A stretch of 64,000 nucleotides of DNA from an uncultured Myxococcales bacterium. Lineage in GTDB: Bacteria > Myxococcota_A > UBA9042 > DTJE01. Numbering within the stretch: the stretch's first letter is position 1; each line of letters opens with the position of its first letter. The position numbers and the translations under genes were made by a program. The DNA is taken from positions 98,302 through 162,301 of the forward strand of contig CALJUR010000120.1 in NCBI GenBank assembly GCA_937975765.1. Direction: 5' to 3'. The notes beneath the pieces are model-generated. The model was given only the letters and a program-made list of their open reading frames with translations. It was not told the origin of the DNA and did not search any database. Shown here in pieces: positions 1-8,056 of the stretch.

Positions 1-67
1 CCGCGGAGATCCGGCCTCGCGGGGAGGGTTCGCCGGCAGGCGTGCCGACCGGCCTCCGGGCGTCGTC

Positions 68-2713
68 TCAGGCGTTCGCTCCGGCCCGGGCCAGCGCCTC
101 GCGGATCGCCTCCTCCATCTCCAGGAATGAGAAGGGCTTCTGCAGGAACACCGTCGGCTCGGCCGGGTCCTTCAGGGGCGGAAGCGCCTCCCGGCTGTAG
201 CCGCTGCACAGCACGATCGGCAGCCGCGGCCGGGTCCCGCGCACCCGCCGGTGGACCTCCCCGCCCCCCATTCGCGGCATCGTCAGGTCGACCAAGATCG
301 CGATCAATTCGGGGTGCGCCTGCAGGGTCTCCAGGGCGCCCTCCCCGTCCGCCGCCTCCAGGACCGTCAGGCCCAGGTGCTCGGCCATCATCCGGGCCGC
401 GTCCCGCACCGCCGGCTCGTCGTCGGCGATCAGCACGGTCCCGGACAGGGGCGGGCGTTCTGGCGCCGGGGGCGGCGGCGTCCGGGCGACCTCGGAGGTC
501 CCGGTCCCGACCGGGAAGTGCAGCAGGAACGTGGTGCCGTGGCCCAGCCGGGACGCGACCTCGAACCCGGCATGGTGGGTCCGCAGGATCCCGCGGATCG
601 CCGACAGCCCCAGGCCGCGCCCGGTCGGCTTGGTGGTGAAGAAGGGGTCGAAGATCCGCGCCAGGATCTCCTCGTCCATGCCGCAGCCGTCGTCCCGCAC
701 CATCAGCGTCACGAACGACCCCGCGGCGAGGTCCTGGCCGGGCATCCGGCGCGCGACGTCGTCGGGCTGCAACACGGCGGTCCCGGTCGCCAGTTCGACC
801 AGTCCCGCCTCGCTGCCGATCGCCTCGCTGGCGTTGGTTACCAGGTTCATCACCACCTGTTGCAACTGGGCCCGGTCGCCATGGATCAGCGGCAGGCCCG
901 GGGCCAGGCGAACGTCCAGCGCCACCTTGCGCGACCGCGACACCGCCAGCAGCCCGCCCATCTCCTCGACCAGCGCGTTCAGGTCGATCTCCTCGACCTT
1001 GAACCCCGCCTGGCCCGAGTAGACCAGCAGCTGGCGTGCCAGGTCGGCGGCACGCTGGATGCTGGCCTCGGAACGCTCCAGGAAGTGCGCCGGGTCCCTC
1101 CCGTCCGCGATCGCCAGGCGTCCCAGGCTGAGATAGCCCTGGATCGCCGCCAGCAGGTTGTTGAAATCGTGGGCGATCCCGCCGGCCAGCAGGCCCAGTC
1201 CCTCCAGGCGCTGCGCCTGGCGGTGGGCCTCCTCCCGGGCGTCGCGCTCGGTTACGTCGCGGGCCACCCAGATCACGCACCGCTTCCCGTCGACCTCCAG
1301 GCCCAGCGGCGCGACGCGGGCCTCGTAGTGCGCGTGCCCGCCGAGGGTGTCCAGGGGATACGAGGTGGACTGGGTGTCCCCGCGTTCCAGGGCCCGCCCG
1401 ATCGTGGCCTTCACCTGGTTCGCGACGGCGGGGGGCATCGTCTGGTCCACGCTGCGCCCGACCAGGTGCTCCGGCGAGGCCGTCAGCCGGGACGGGTCGC
1501 CGGTGTGCACCTCGACGTACCGACCGTCCTCGTCCAGCACCAGGATCACGTCGGGCATCACCCGGGCGATGGCCTGCAGGCGGGACTCGCTGAGCCTCAG
1601 TTGCCGGGTCATCCGGTCCGCCAGTTCCTGGGCCCGCTGGCCGGTCTGGCTGACGGACCGGACCAGCGCGGCCAGCAGGCCGGTGATCAGCAGCGAGGCC
1701 AGGCCCACGATCCAGGGCAGCCAGACCTCCTCGGGATCGAAGAAGGACCGGCCGGCCGTGAAATCCATCCGCCAGCGGCGCCCGGCGAACGAAACCTCGT
1801 CCCGCTGGGAGATCCCGTCCGGGGCCAGCGCGCTCCACCAGTGCGGCGGGAGGTCGGAGCCCCCCTCCAGGAACGGGAGGGGATTCCCCGGGGCCGTGAC
1901 GTCCTGCAGGCGGACCCGCACGCCGTCCAGGGCCAGCCGCCCGGTCGCGTCGCTGGCCATCTGGTCCCACAGGAACACGGCGTTCGCATAGCCCGAGAAG
2001 GCGGCGCGGCGGGAGGCGACGTCGGCCGGCTCCCGGAGGTCCTCGTAGATCGGCAGGCGCAGCACCAGCCCCGGGCCCGCCTCCAGGGCCTGCGCGACGG
2101 GCATCGGGGGGCTGGCCCGGATCTCGCCGGAATCGCGGGCCTCGATCAGCGACTCCCGCTGGTCGGGCGAACTGGCCGAGTTGAAGCCCAGGGCGGCCGC
2201 GTTCTGCGCCTCCGGTTCGGCGAACAGCACGATCGCATCGTCGGGGAAGCCGGTCTCGGGGTGCAGGGCGGGGCGCAGGCCCGGGTGCTCGGTCCACAGC
2301 CGGTCCCGGATGGCCGCCAGGTTCCCGTCCCTCACCGGCACGCCGTACGAGACCCCCAGCAGCCCGGGGTAGCGGCGGGACAGGTCCATCGCCTGCACGA
2401 ACTCCCGGAACCGCTTCCGGTCCAGGAACGCGTCGGCCTGCAGCAGCCCGCGCAGCCCGCGCAGCAGGTCCTCGCAGACCCGCAGCCGGGCGTCCAGCCG
2501 GTCCTGCGCCTCGGCGACGGCCGCGTCGAACCGGGCCTGGGCGCGCTCGCGCTGGACCGACGCGGACAGCAGGAAGGCGACGATGCCGAGCACGCCGCCC
2601 AGCACCAGGATCCCCCCGGCCAGCCGGGAGCGGTGCGCGGGCGCATTCCTGTCGGGACCGGCCAACTCGGCACCCCCCGGACGCATCGACGAATCGAGAC
2701 CGAACGATACCAC
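68..2713 (-). CDS. Hybrid sensor histidine kinase with CHASE, PAS and receiver domains
   Basis: Membrane sensor kinase of 881 aa. A membrane segment lies at about residues 33-52, followed by a periplasmic CHASE-type sensor (about 75-320, with the typical ALGFNSASSPDQRESLIEAR core), a second membrane segment (about 332-352) and a PAS domain (about 383-490). The dimerisation box GGIAHDFNNLL has the likely phospho-accepting His515. The ATPase domain shows the N box (NLVTNASEAIG), G1 (DDGCGMD) and G2 (GRGLGLSA). A C-terminal receiver has Asp809 (LVDLTMP) and a KPF lysine. The start is a GTG at 2713 with no strong ribosome site; ATG at 2686 is an alternative. It lies 36 nt downstream of the adenylate kinase-like gene on the same strand and may be cotranscribed. 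The ligand is unknown. Two sister kinases with the same His box occur at 18225 and 59136. Confidence 0.93.
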   Translation of the reverse strand: MVSFGLDSSMRPGGAELAGPDRNAPAHRSRLAGGILVLGGVLGIVAFLLSASVQRERAQARFDAAVAEAQDRLDARLRVCEDLLRGLRGLLQADAFLDRKRFREFVQAMDLSRRYPGLLGVSYGVPVRDGNLAAIRDRLWTEHPGLRPALHPETGFPDDAIVLFAEPEAQNAAALGFNSASSPDQRESLIEARDSGEIRASPPMPVAQALEAGPGLVLRLPIYEDLREPADVASRRAAFSGYANAVFLWDQMASDATGRLALDGVRVRLQDVTAPGNPLPFLEGGSDLPPHWWSALAPDGISQRDEVSFAGRRWRMDFTAGRSFFDPEEVWLPWIVGLASLLITGLLAALVRSVSQTGQRAQELADRMTRQLRLSESRLQAIARVMPDVILVLDEDGRYVEVHTGDPSRLTASPEHLVGRSVDQTMPPAVANQVKATIGRALERGDTQSTSYPLDTLGGHAHYEARVAPLGLEVDGKRCVIWVARDVTERDAREEAHRQAQRLEGLGLLAGGIAHDFNNLLAAIQGYLSLGRLAIADGRDPAHFLERSEASIQRAADLARQLLVYSGQAGFKVEEIDLNALVEEMGGLLAVSRSRKVALDVRLAPGLPLIHGDRAQLQQVVMNLVTNASEAIGSEAGLVELATGTAVLQPDDVARRMPGQDLAAGSFVTLMVRDDGCGMDEEILARIFDPFFTTKPTGRGLGLSAIRGILRTHHAGFEVASRLGHGTTFLLHFPVGTGTSEVARTPPPPAPERPPLSGTVLIADDEPAVRDAARMMAEHLGLTVLEAADGEGALETLQAHPELIAILVDLTMPRMGGGEVHRRVRGTRPRLPIVLCSGYSREALPPLKDPAEPTVFLQKPFSFLEMEEAIREALARAGANA

Positions 2714-2749
2714 GGAGCGCGGACGGGTGGGCAGGGGGCCGGCGAGGGG

Positions 2750-3928
2750 TCAGCGGGCCTGCCGGAAGGCCTCCTCGACCTCCGCGGCCATCCGTTCGTG
2801 GATCTCCTCCCGGGACCCGACGCCGTCGATGACGTGCAGCCTCCGGGACTTCTCGTAGTAGCTGGCGATCTCGTGGGCGTACCGCTCGTGGTCCTCGATG
2901 CGCCGCACGATCGTCTCGGTGGACAGGTCGTACCGCAGCGCCCGATCCGAGTTGCCGCGGTTCGACAGGCGCCGGAACAGTTCCAGCGTCGGCACCCGCA
3001 GGTCCAGGATGCAGGACACCCGCTGGCCGATCTTCCGCAGCAGGCCGTCCAGGATGTACGCCTGCACCAGCGTGCGCGGGAACCCCTTGAAGATCAGTCC
3101 GTTCTTGCCGGGATGGCTGCGGATGTAGCCCTCGACCACCCGGATGACGATCTCGTCCGGCACCAGCAGGCCCTTCTCCAGCATCTCGTTGATCTGCCCG
3201 GCCTGGGGCGCGTCCTTCGCCGCCGCCTCGTGCAGCAGGTCGGTCGTGTTGATGTAGTGCAGGTTGTACCGGTCCGCCAGCATTTTCGCCTGCGTGCTGC
3301 GTCCCGAGCCCGGCGCGCCCAGCACGACCACGTTCAACTGGACCTGCCGCAGGGAACTGTCCACCGCGGAGGTGATCTGCTGGAAGACGCCGTCCATCGT
3401 GGCGGTCCCGTCGACCGGGACCAGGATCCCCTTCTCCTCGTAGAAGCCCAGGACCGGCGCCGTCTTTTCGGCGTACTCGCGCAGCCGGAAGTCGATGACC
3501 TCCCGGGTGTCGTCCGCCCGGCCCGACACGGTCGCCCGGCCCACCAGGCGCTCGACGCACACCTCGGGCGGCACGTCGATGCTGATCAGGTTCATCAGGG
3601 AGGTGTGCATCTTCAGCAGCAGGCCCTCCAGGATATAGGCCTGCACGAAGGTGCGCGGGAAGCCGTCGAACAGGAAGCCGCGGGCGTTGGAGTGTTCGCG
3701 GATCTTCCGGATCGTCTTCTCCAGCAGCTTGACGATCATCTCGTCGGAGGCCAGGCCGCCCTTCTCGATGACCGACTTCACGGCGCGGCCGATGTCGGTG
3801 CCCTCGCGGATCTCCTCGCGCAGCAGTTCGCCGGACGAGATGTAGTGCAGCTTGTAGCGCTCGATCAGGCGGACCGCCTGCGTTCCCTTGCCGGCCCCGG
3901 GGGGTCCGAACAGAGCGATGTTCAGCAT
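2750..3928 (-). CDS. Tandem two-domain adenylate kinase-like protein
   Basis: At 392 aa this is twice the usual adenylate kinase length. The N-terminal half (about 1-196) has a complete P-loop GPPGAGKGT, the NMP-binding FDGFPRT motif and a short lid with GRADDT, so it should phosphorylate AMP (or another NMP) with ATP. The second half (about 197-392) is a diverged copy: its P-loop reads GAPGSGRST, with Arg210 where the catalytic Lys belongs, and FDGFPRT has become FKGFPRT. This half is probably catalytically weak or regulatory. The ATG at 3928 follows GGAGG with 7-nt spacing. A possible -10 (TACAAT) lies at 3952-3957 on the minus strand, without a clear -35. Catalysis by the first half is inferred from family motifs only. 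Confidence 0.9.
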   Translation of the reverse strand: MLNIALFGPPGAGKGTQAVRLIERYKLHYISSGELLREEIREGTDIGRAVKSVIEKGGLASDEMIVKLLEKTIRKIREHSNARGFLFDGFPRTFVQAYILEGLLLKMHTSLMNLISIDVPPEVCVERLVGRATVSGRADDTREVIDFRLREYAEKTAPVLGFYEEKGILVPVDGTATMDGVFQQITSAVDSSLRQVQLNVVVLGAPGSGRSTQAKMLADRYNLHYINTTDLLHEAAAKDAPQAGQINEMLEKGLLVPDEIVIRVVEGYIRSHPGKNGLIFKGFPRTLVQAYILDGLLRKIGQRVSCILDLRVPTLELFRRLSNRGNSDRALRYDLSTETIVRRIEDHERYAHEIASYYEKSRRLHVIDGVGSREEIHERMAAEVEEAFRQAR

Positions 3929-4053
3929 TCCGGTTCCTCCGTCGGGGCCGGATTGTACCGCGAACCGGGACGGACGGAGGCGGGTCCGGTGCCCCGGACC
4001 GCTTCGCGACGCGTCCTCCGCCTGCGAAGGGGCCGTTCCCGCAGGACGAAGCG

Positions 4054-4082
4054 TTGTCGCCCGGGGGCGAAGAATCTAGAAT
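4054..4082 (+). promoter_or_regulatory. Sigma70-like promoter of the 4.1-12.8 kb operon
   Basis: -35 TTGTCG (4054-4059), 17-bp spacer, -10 TAGAAT (4077-4082). It lies about 25 nt upstream of the first ATG of the operon. Confidence 0.6.
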
Positions 4083-4106
4083 GGGTCAAAACGCCCGGGG
4101 CCGCGA

Positions 4107-5729
4107 ATGCGAATGCCGTGGCAGAGAGTCCTCGTTCGCCCGATGCTGCTCGTGCTGATCTGCCTGCTGCCGGCGGGGGGTCAGGCCCGGGACCTGGGCC
4201 TCGAACGTTTCCTGCCCCTGGCGTGGCAGGACGGCCTGCCGGGAATCCAGGCATCGAGGGTGCTGCCGCACCTGCACTGGCAGGTCGGCCTGCTGTCGGA
4301 CATCGCGCGCGACGTCGCGGTGGAGAAGACCGCCCAGGGACGGTGGCGCTACCCCGTGGCGTGGCGGCTGAGGGCCGAACTGGGCGCCACGCTGGGCATC
4401 GCGGACCGGCTGGACGTGACGCTGGTGCTGCCCGCCTGGCTCTGGCAGGAGTCCGGGGCGGACACGGGGATCCCGGACGGGCCGGGCCTGTCGGAGGTGC
4501 GGCTGGGCGCCCGGGTGACGCTGCTGCGGAACGAGGCGTGCCGGGGGTTCGGCCTCGCGATCGCGGCCGACGCGACCTTCCCGACGGCGCGGCGCGACCG
4601 GCTGATGGGCGAACGGTGGCCGACCGTGGCCCCTCGGCTGGTCGCGGACTGGCGCGACCCGGCGGGGTGGCTGGCGGCCGTGAACGCGGGCTACCGGCTG
4701 CGGAAGGACGCGTCGTTCGGCGCGCACCCGTCGGTGGACGAGGTGCTGCTGGGCGCGGGCGTGGCGGCCCCGCTGGGGGAGACCGGGCTGGCCGCGCTGC
4801 TGGAACTGGACGTCGCGATCCCGGCGGTGCAGGACCCGTCGCCCGACGACGTGGCGATGGAACTGCGCGGCGCGCTGCGCTGGCGCCACCGGTCGGGCGT
4901 GACCGTGATGCTGGGCGCGGGCGGCGGGCTGACCGATGCCTTCGGCGTGCCGTCGCTGCGAGGGTTCCTGGGAATCGCGATGGGCCCGGCGCCCGCGGCG
5001 GTCCGGCCGGGAGAGCCCGGGACCCCGGCCGGGACGGCGGAGGCGGGGCGGTCGGCGGGGGAGGCCCCGCCGGCGAGGGTGCCCCTGCCCGTGCTGTCGC
5101 GGGCCGAGGTCCTGGCGGCGGTGATGGCCGATCCGGACGCGGACCGGGACGGGCTTCCGGCCGACCAGGACGGGTGCCCGGACCAGCCGGAGGACCGGGA
5201 CGGGTTCCAGGACGAGGACGGCTGTCCCGACCCGGACAACGACGGGGACGGCGTGCCGGACGCCTCGGACCGCTGCCCGGGCCAGCCCGAGGTGATCAAC
5301 GGCGTGGACGACCAGGACGGCTGCCCGGACGAGGGCAAGGCCCTGGTCGCCGTCAGCGGGGGCGCCATTCAGGTCGACGAGAAGATCTATTTCCAGGCGG
5401 GCTCGGACGTGCTGAAGCCCGAGTCGGGCGGACTGCTGCGGCAGGTGGCCGCCCTGCTGAAGTCCCGGCCCGACGTGAAGCACCTGCGCGTGGACGGGCA
5501 CACCGACGCGGCAGGCGACCGCGAGAAGAACGTCGACCTGTCCGAGCGACGCGCCCGCTGCGTGGTGCGGTTCCTGGTGAACGAGGGCGTCCAGCCTTCG
5601 CGACTGTCGGCCAAGGGCTTCGGTTCGACGGTGCCGCTGGACCCGGCCGACACCGCCGAGGCCCGGACCCGCAACCGTCGCGTGGAATTCACGATCCTGC
5701 CGGACGCGGGGGGGGAGGTGGCGCCATGA
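4107..5729 (+). CDS. OmpA-family outer membrane protein with thrombospondin type-3 repeats
   Basis: Envelope protein of 540 aa. A signal peptide (about 1-28) is followed by a region rich in alternating beta strands (about 30-300, probable outer-membrane barrel) and a Gly/Pro/Ala-rich linker. Next come Asp-rich calcium-binding type-3 repeats (about 345-415; units such as DRDGFQDEDGCPDPDNDGDG). The C-terminal OmpA peptidoglycan-binding domain (about 430-535) has the GHTD, LSERRA and NRRVEF motifs. It likely links outer membrane to cell wall. First gene of a five-gene operon; its TGA overlaps the next ATG (ATGA). The start at 4107 has a weak ribosome site; ATG 4113 is possible. Confidence 0.93.
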   Translation: MRMPWQRVLVRPMLLVLICLLPAGGQARDLGLERFLPLAWQDGLPGIQASRVLPHLHWQVGLLSDIARDVAVEKTAQGRWRYPVAWRLRAELGATLGIADRLDVTLVLPAWLWQESGADTGIPDGPGLSEVRLGARVTLLRNEACRGFGLAIAADATFPTARRDRLMGERWPTVAPRLVADWRDPAGWLAAVNAGYRLRKDASFGAHPSVDEVLLGAGVAAPLGETGLAALLELDVAIPAVQDPSPDDVAMELRGALRWRHRSGVTVMLGAGGGLTDAFGVPSLRGFLGIAMGPAPAAVRPGEPGTPAGTAEAGRSAGEAPPARVPLPVLSRAEVLAAVMADPDADRDGLPADQDGCPDQPEDRDGFQDEDGCPDPDNDGDGVPDASDRCPGQPEVINGVDDQDGCPDEGKALVAVSGGAIQVDEKIYFQAGSDVLKPESGGLLRQVAALLKSRPDVKHLRVDGHTDAAGDREKNVDLSERRARCVVRFLVNEGVQPSRLSAKGFGSTVPLDPADTAEARTRNRRVEFTILPDAGGEVAP

Positions 5730-8056
5730 AGGCTGCATGGCTGGTCGCCCTGCCCCTGCTGGCGGTCGCCTCCACCGTCGCGGCCCAGCCGTCCACCCCC
5801 GAACTGACGATCTACGTCGTCCAGCCCGGGGACTCGTGCTGGAGCATCGCCGAGCGCCTGTACGGCGACGGCACGCGGTACGAGGACCTGCACCGGTACA
5901 ACGACCTGGGTCCCATGCCGCACCTCCTGACGCCGGGCCAGAAGTTGCGGGTGCCCGCGGCGCTGGGGCAGCCGGACGCGAAGGTGGGCCTGCCCCGGCG
6001 CGAGGTGAAGGCCCGTGCGCCGGCCGAGGCCGACTGGATGGACGCCTACAACGACATGGCGCTGTGGCGCCTGTTCCGCGTCTCGACGGGGAAGTCGTCG
6101 TCGGCCGAGATCCGGTTCCGGGACCTGTCGTCCCTGGTGATGCGCGAGAGCGCGCTGCTGGTGATCCACGGCGGTGCCCGGAGGGAGAGCCAGCTGGAAA
6201 GGAAGGTCAAGACCACGGTCGACCTGGAGAAGGGGACCGTCTACGGCGGCATCGAGGCGATGGACCGCGCGGCCGACCTGACGATCCGGACGCCCGCGGC
6301 GCAGGTCGACCTTGCGGCGACGCTGGCCCAGGTGTCGTTCGAGGAGGACGACTGCACGCGCGTGTCGGTGTTCGAGGGGAGCGCGGCCGTGACGGCCCAG
6401 GGGTCGAAGGTCCAGGTGCCGCAGAAGTTCGGCACGTCGGTCGAGAAGGGTCGCAAGCCCCAGCCGCCGCGTCCGCTGCCGCCGCCGGTGGCATGGGGGG
6501 ACCCCGTGCCGGTGGTGGTGCGGGTGCCGCAGCCGGTCGCGGGGGCGTTCGAGGCGCGCTGGCAGGCGGTGAAGGAGGCGGCGAAGTACCGCGTGGAACT
6601 GGCTCGCGACGACCGGTTCCGTGACCTGGTGGCGGACGCCGTCGTGGGCGCGGGCGTGCTGCGATTCCGGGCGGAGGACCTGCCGGCCGGAGAGTACCGG
6701 GCGCGGGTGTCGGCCATCGACGCGGGCGGGCTGCAGGGGCCGGCGTCGCCGCTGCTGTCGGTCCGGGTCTCGCCGGTGGCCGTCTCGGCGCCGCTGGAAC
6801 CGGGGAAGGACGCCCCGGAGGTGGCCGGGGCGATCGTGGTCGCGCCGCCGGCCGACCGGAAGCCGGGCGAAAAGGTGCGGGTGGACGACGGCCCGTGGCA
6901 GCCCGCCGAGGCGCCCGTGCTGCTGGACACCGCGGGACTGCACCGGGTCGCGTACCAGGTCCCGGGCGCGGCGTGCCCCGATCCGGTGACCGTGAGCGTG
7001 CTGCCGGTGAGCGGGCGCCTGGAGGTCCCCGCCGGCCCGTTCAGGCCCGGCGACCGGGTGGCGGTGCGCCTGCGGTTCGAGGACTCGCGGGGGCGGCCCG
7101 CCGTGCCGGCCGGCCTGGTCCTGGAAGCATCGCCCGGCGGCCGCGTGCCGGTCGCGCCCGCGAGGACGGTCGGCCTGCAGCAGGCGACCTTCGAGGTCCC
7201 GGAGGCCGTCCCGGCCGGGGGCCTGGTGCTGGGGGCGTCCTGGCCGACGGGCGAGGGCGTCCAGGTGCGGGTGGCGATCCAGCCGCCCCGGCCGGCGCTG
7301 CCCCGCGTGGCATGGCCGATGGGCCCCGGCCAGCCGGAGTGGGGCCGGACGGTGCCGGGCCTGCCGGGCACCGCGATGCGGCCGGTGGACCGTGCGGGCC
7401 TGTCGGTCTTCCTGTCGGAGTCGCCCGCGGGCCGCCCGGGCGACGGGCCCCGGGTGCGGGCGTCGGTCTTTGGCGAGGCGGCGCTGCTGGAAGGGCGGCT
7501 GGGGCTGGACGCGGACTTCGCCTGGCTGGATGGCGACCTGGGCGCGGGTTTCGACGGGTGGACCGACCGGTGGCTGCTGGGCGATACCCGGGTGGGGGTG
7601 CGCTACCTGTCGATCGACGCGAAGGGATTCACGCTGTCTCCCGGCCTCCGGCTGGTCGTCCCCACCGCCCGGCACGGCATGCCCTGGCGCGTCGAGCCGG
7701 CGCTGGCCTTCGGGTGGAGCCGGGGGGAGAAGGTCGCGGCGGGCCTGTCCGAGACGATCGGGCTGGGCGTCGGCGGCGACGACCCGCGGGACGTCACCTC
7801 GACCACGTCGGCCTGGTTCGCGTATCGTCCGTGGCGGTACCTCGAGATCGCGGCCGGCCTGGACGCGGTCCTGGGCATCGCCGGCCGCGACCCGCCGCGC
7901 GCGGTGCTGGCCCGCGGCGGCATCGCGGTGCCGCTGCGCCTGTTCCGGGTGTCCGCGTATGCCGGGGGCGGCCTGAACGAGGACGCCCGGGACCTCGCCG
8001 GCGACTGGACGGCGGGCCTGCGGCTGGAAACGGGCTTCCCCGGGGAGGCGAGATGA
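5726..8056 (+). CDS. LysM-FecR domain protein with C-terminal beta-barrel-like region
   Basis: Secreted or outer-membrane protein of 776 aa. A signal peptide (about 1-22, cut near VAAQ) is followed by a LysM peptidoglycan-binding module (about 30-80, VVQPGDSCWSIAERLYGDG). A FecR-type domain (about 120-250) follows, then a Pro-rich linker and Ig/FnIII-like strands. The last ~210 residues consist of repeated amphipathic beta strands resembling an outer-membrane barrel. LysM-FecR proteins are known in Myxococcota and relatives; the appended barrel-like part is less usual. The ATG at 5726 overlaps the preceding stop (ATGA), and the gene's own stop overlaps the cyclase ATG in the same way, so translation of all three is probably coupled. 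Its role as a wall sensor or anchor for the downstream signalling proteins is inference. Confidence 0.88.
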   Translation: MKAAWLVALPLLAVASTVAAQPSTPELTIYVVQPGDSCWSIAERLYGDGTRYEDLHRYNDLGPMPHLLTPGQKLRVPAALGQPDAKVGLPRREVKARAPAEADWMDAYNDMALWRLFRVSTGKSSSAEIRFRDLSSLVMRESALLVIHGGARRESQLERKVKTTVDLEKGTVYGGIEAMDRAADLTIRTPAAQVDLAATLAQVSFEEDDCTRVSVFEGSAAVTAQGSKVQVPQKFGTSVEKGRKPQPPRPLPPPVAWGDPVPVVVRVPQPVAGAFEARWQAVKEAAKYRVELARDDRFRDLVADAVVGAGVLRFRAEDLPAGEYRARVSAIDAGGLQGPASPLLSVRVSPVAVSAPLEPGKDAPEVAGAIVVAPPADRKPGEKVRVDDGPWQPAEAPVLLDTAGLHRVAYQVPGAACPDPVTVSVLPVSGRLEVPAGPFRPGDRVAVRLRFEDSRGRPAVPAGLVLEASPGGRVPVAPARTVGLQQATFEVPEAVPAGGLVLGASWPTGEGVQVRVAIQPPRPALPRVAWPMGPGQPEWGRTVPGLPGTAMRPVDRAGLSVFLSESPAGRPGDGPRVRASVFGEAALLEGRLGLDADFAWLDGDLGAGFDGWTDRWLLGDTRVGVRYLSIDAKGFTLSPGLRLVVPTARHGMPWRVEPALAFGWSRGEKVAAGLSETIGLGVGGDDPRDVTSTTSAWFAYRPWRYLEIAAGLDAVLGIAGRDPPRAVLARGGIAVPLRLFRVSAYAGGGLNEDARDLAGDWTAGLRLETGFPGEAR

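Noticed and set aside
251..8056. Very long open frames on the wrong strand or frame, including one of over 2,000 codons here and many beside other genes
   Set aside because: They run antisense or out of frame to well-supported genes, and their translations are Arg/Gly/Pro-rich without domains. Very high GC makes stop codons rare, so such shadows are expected. Only the part from 5726 is a gene.
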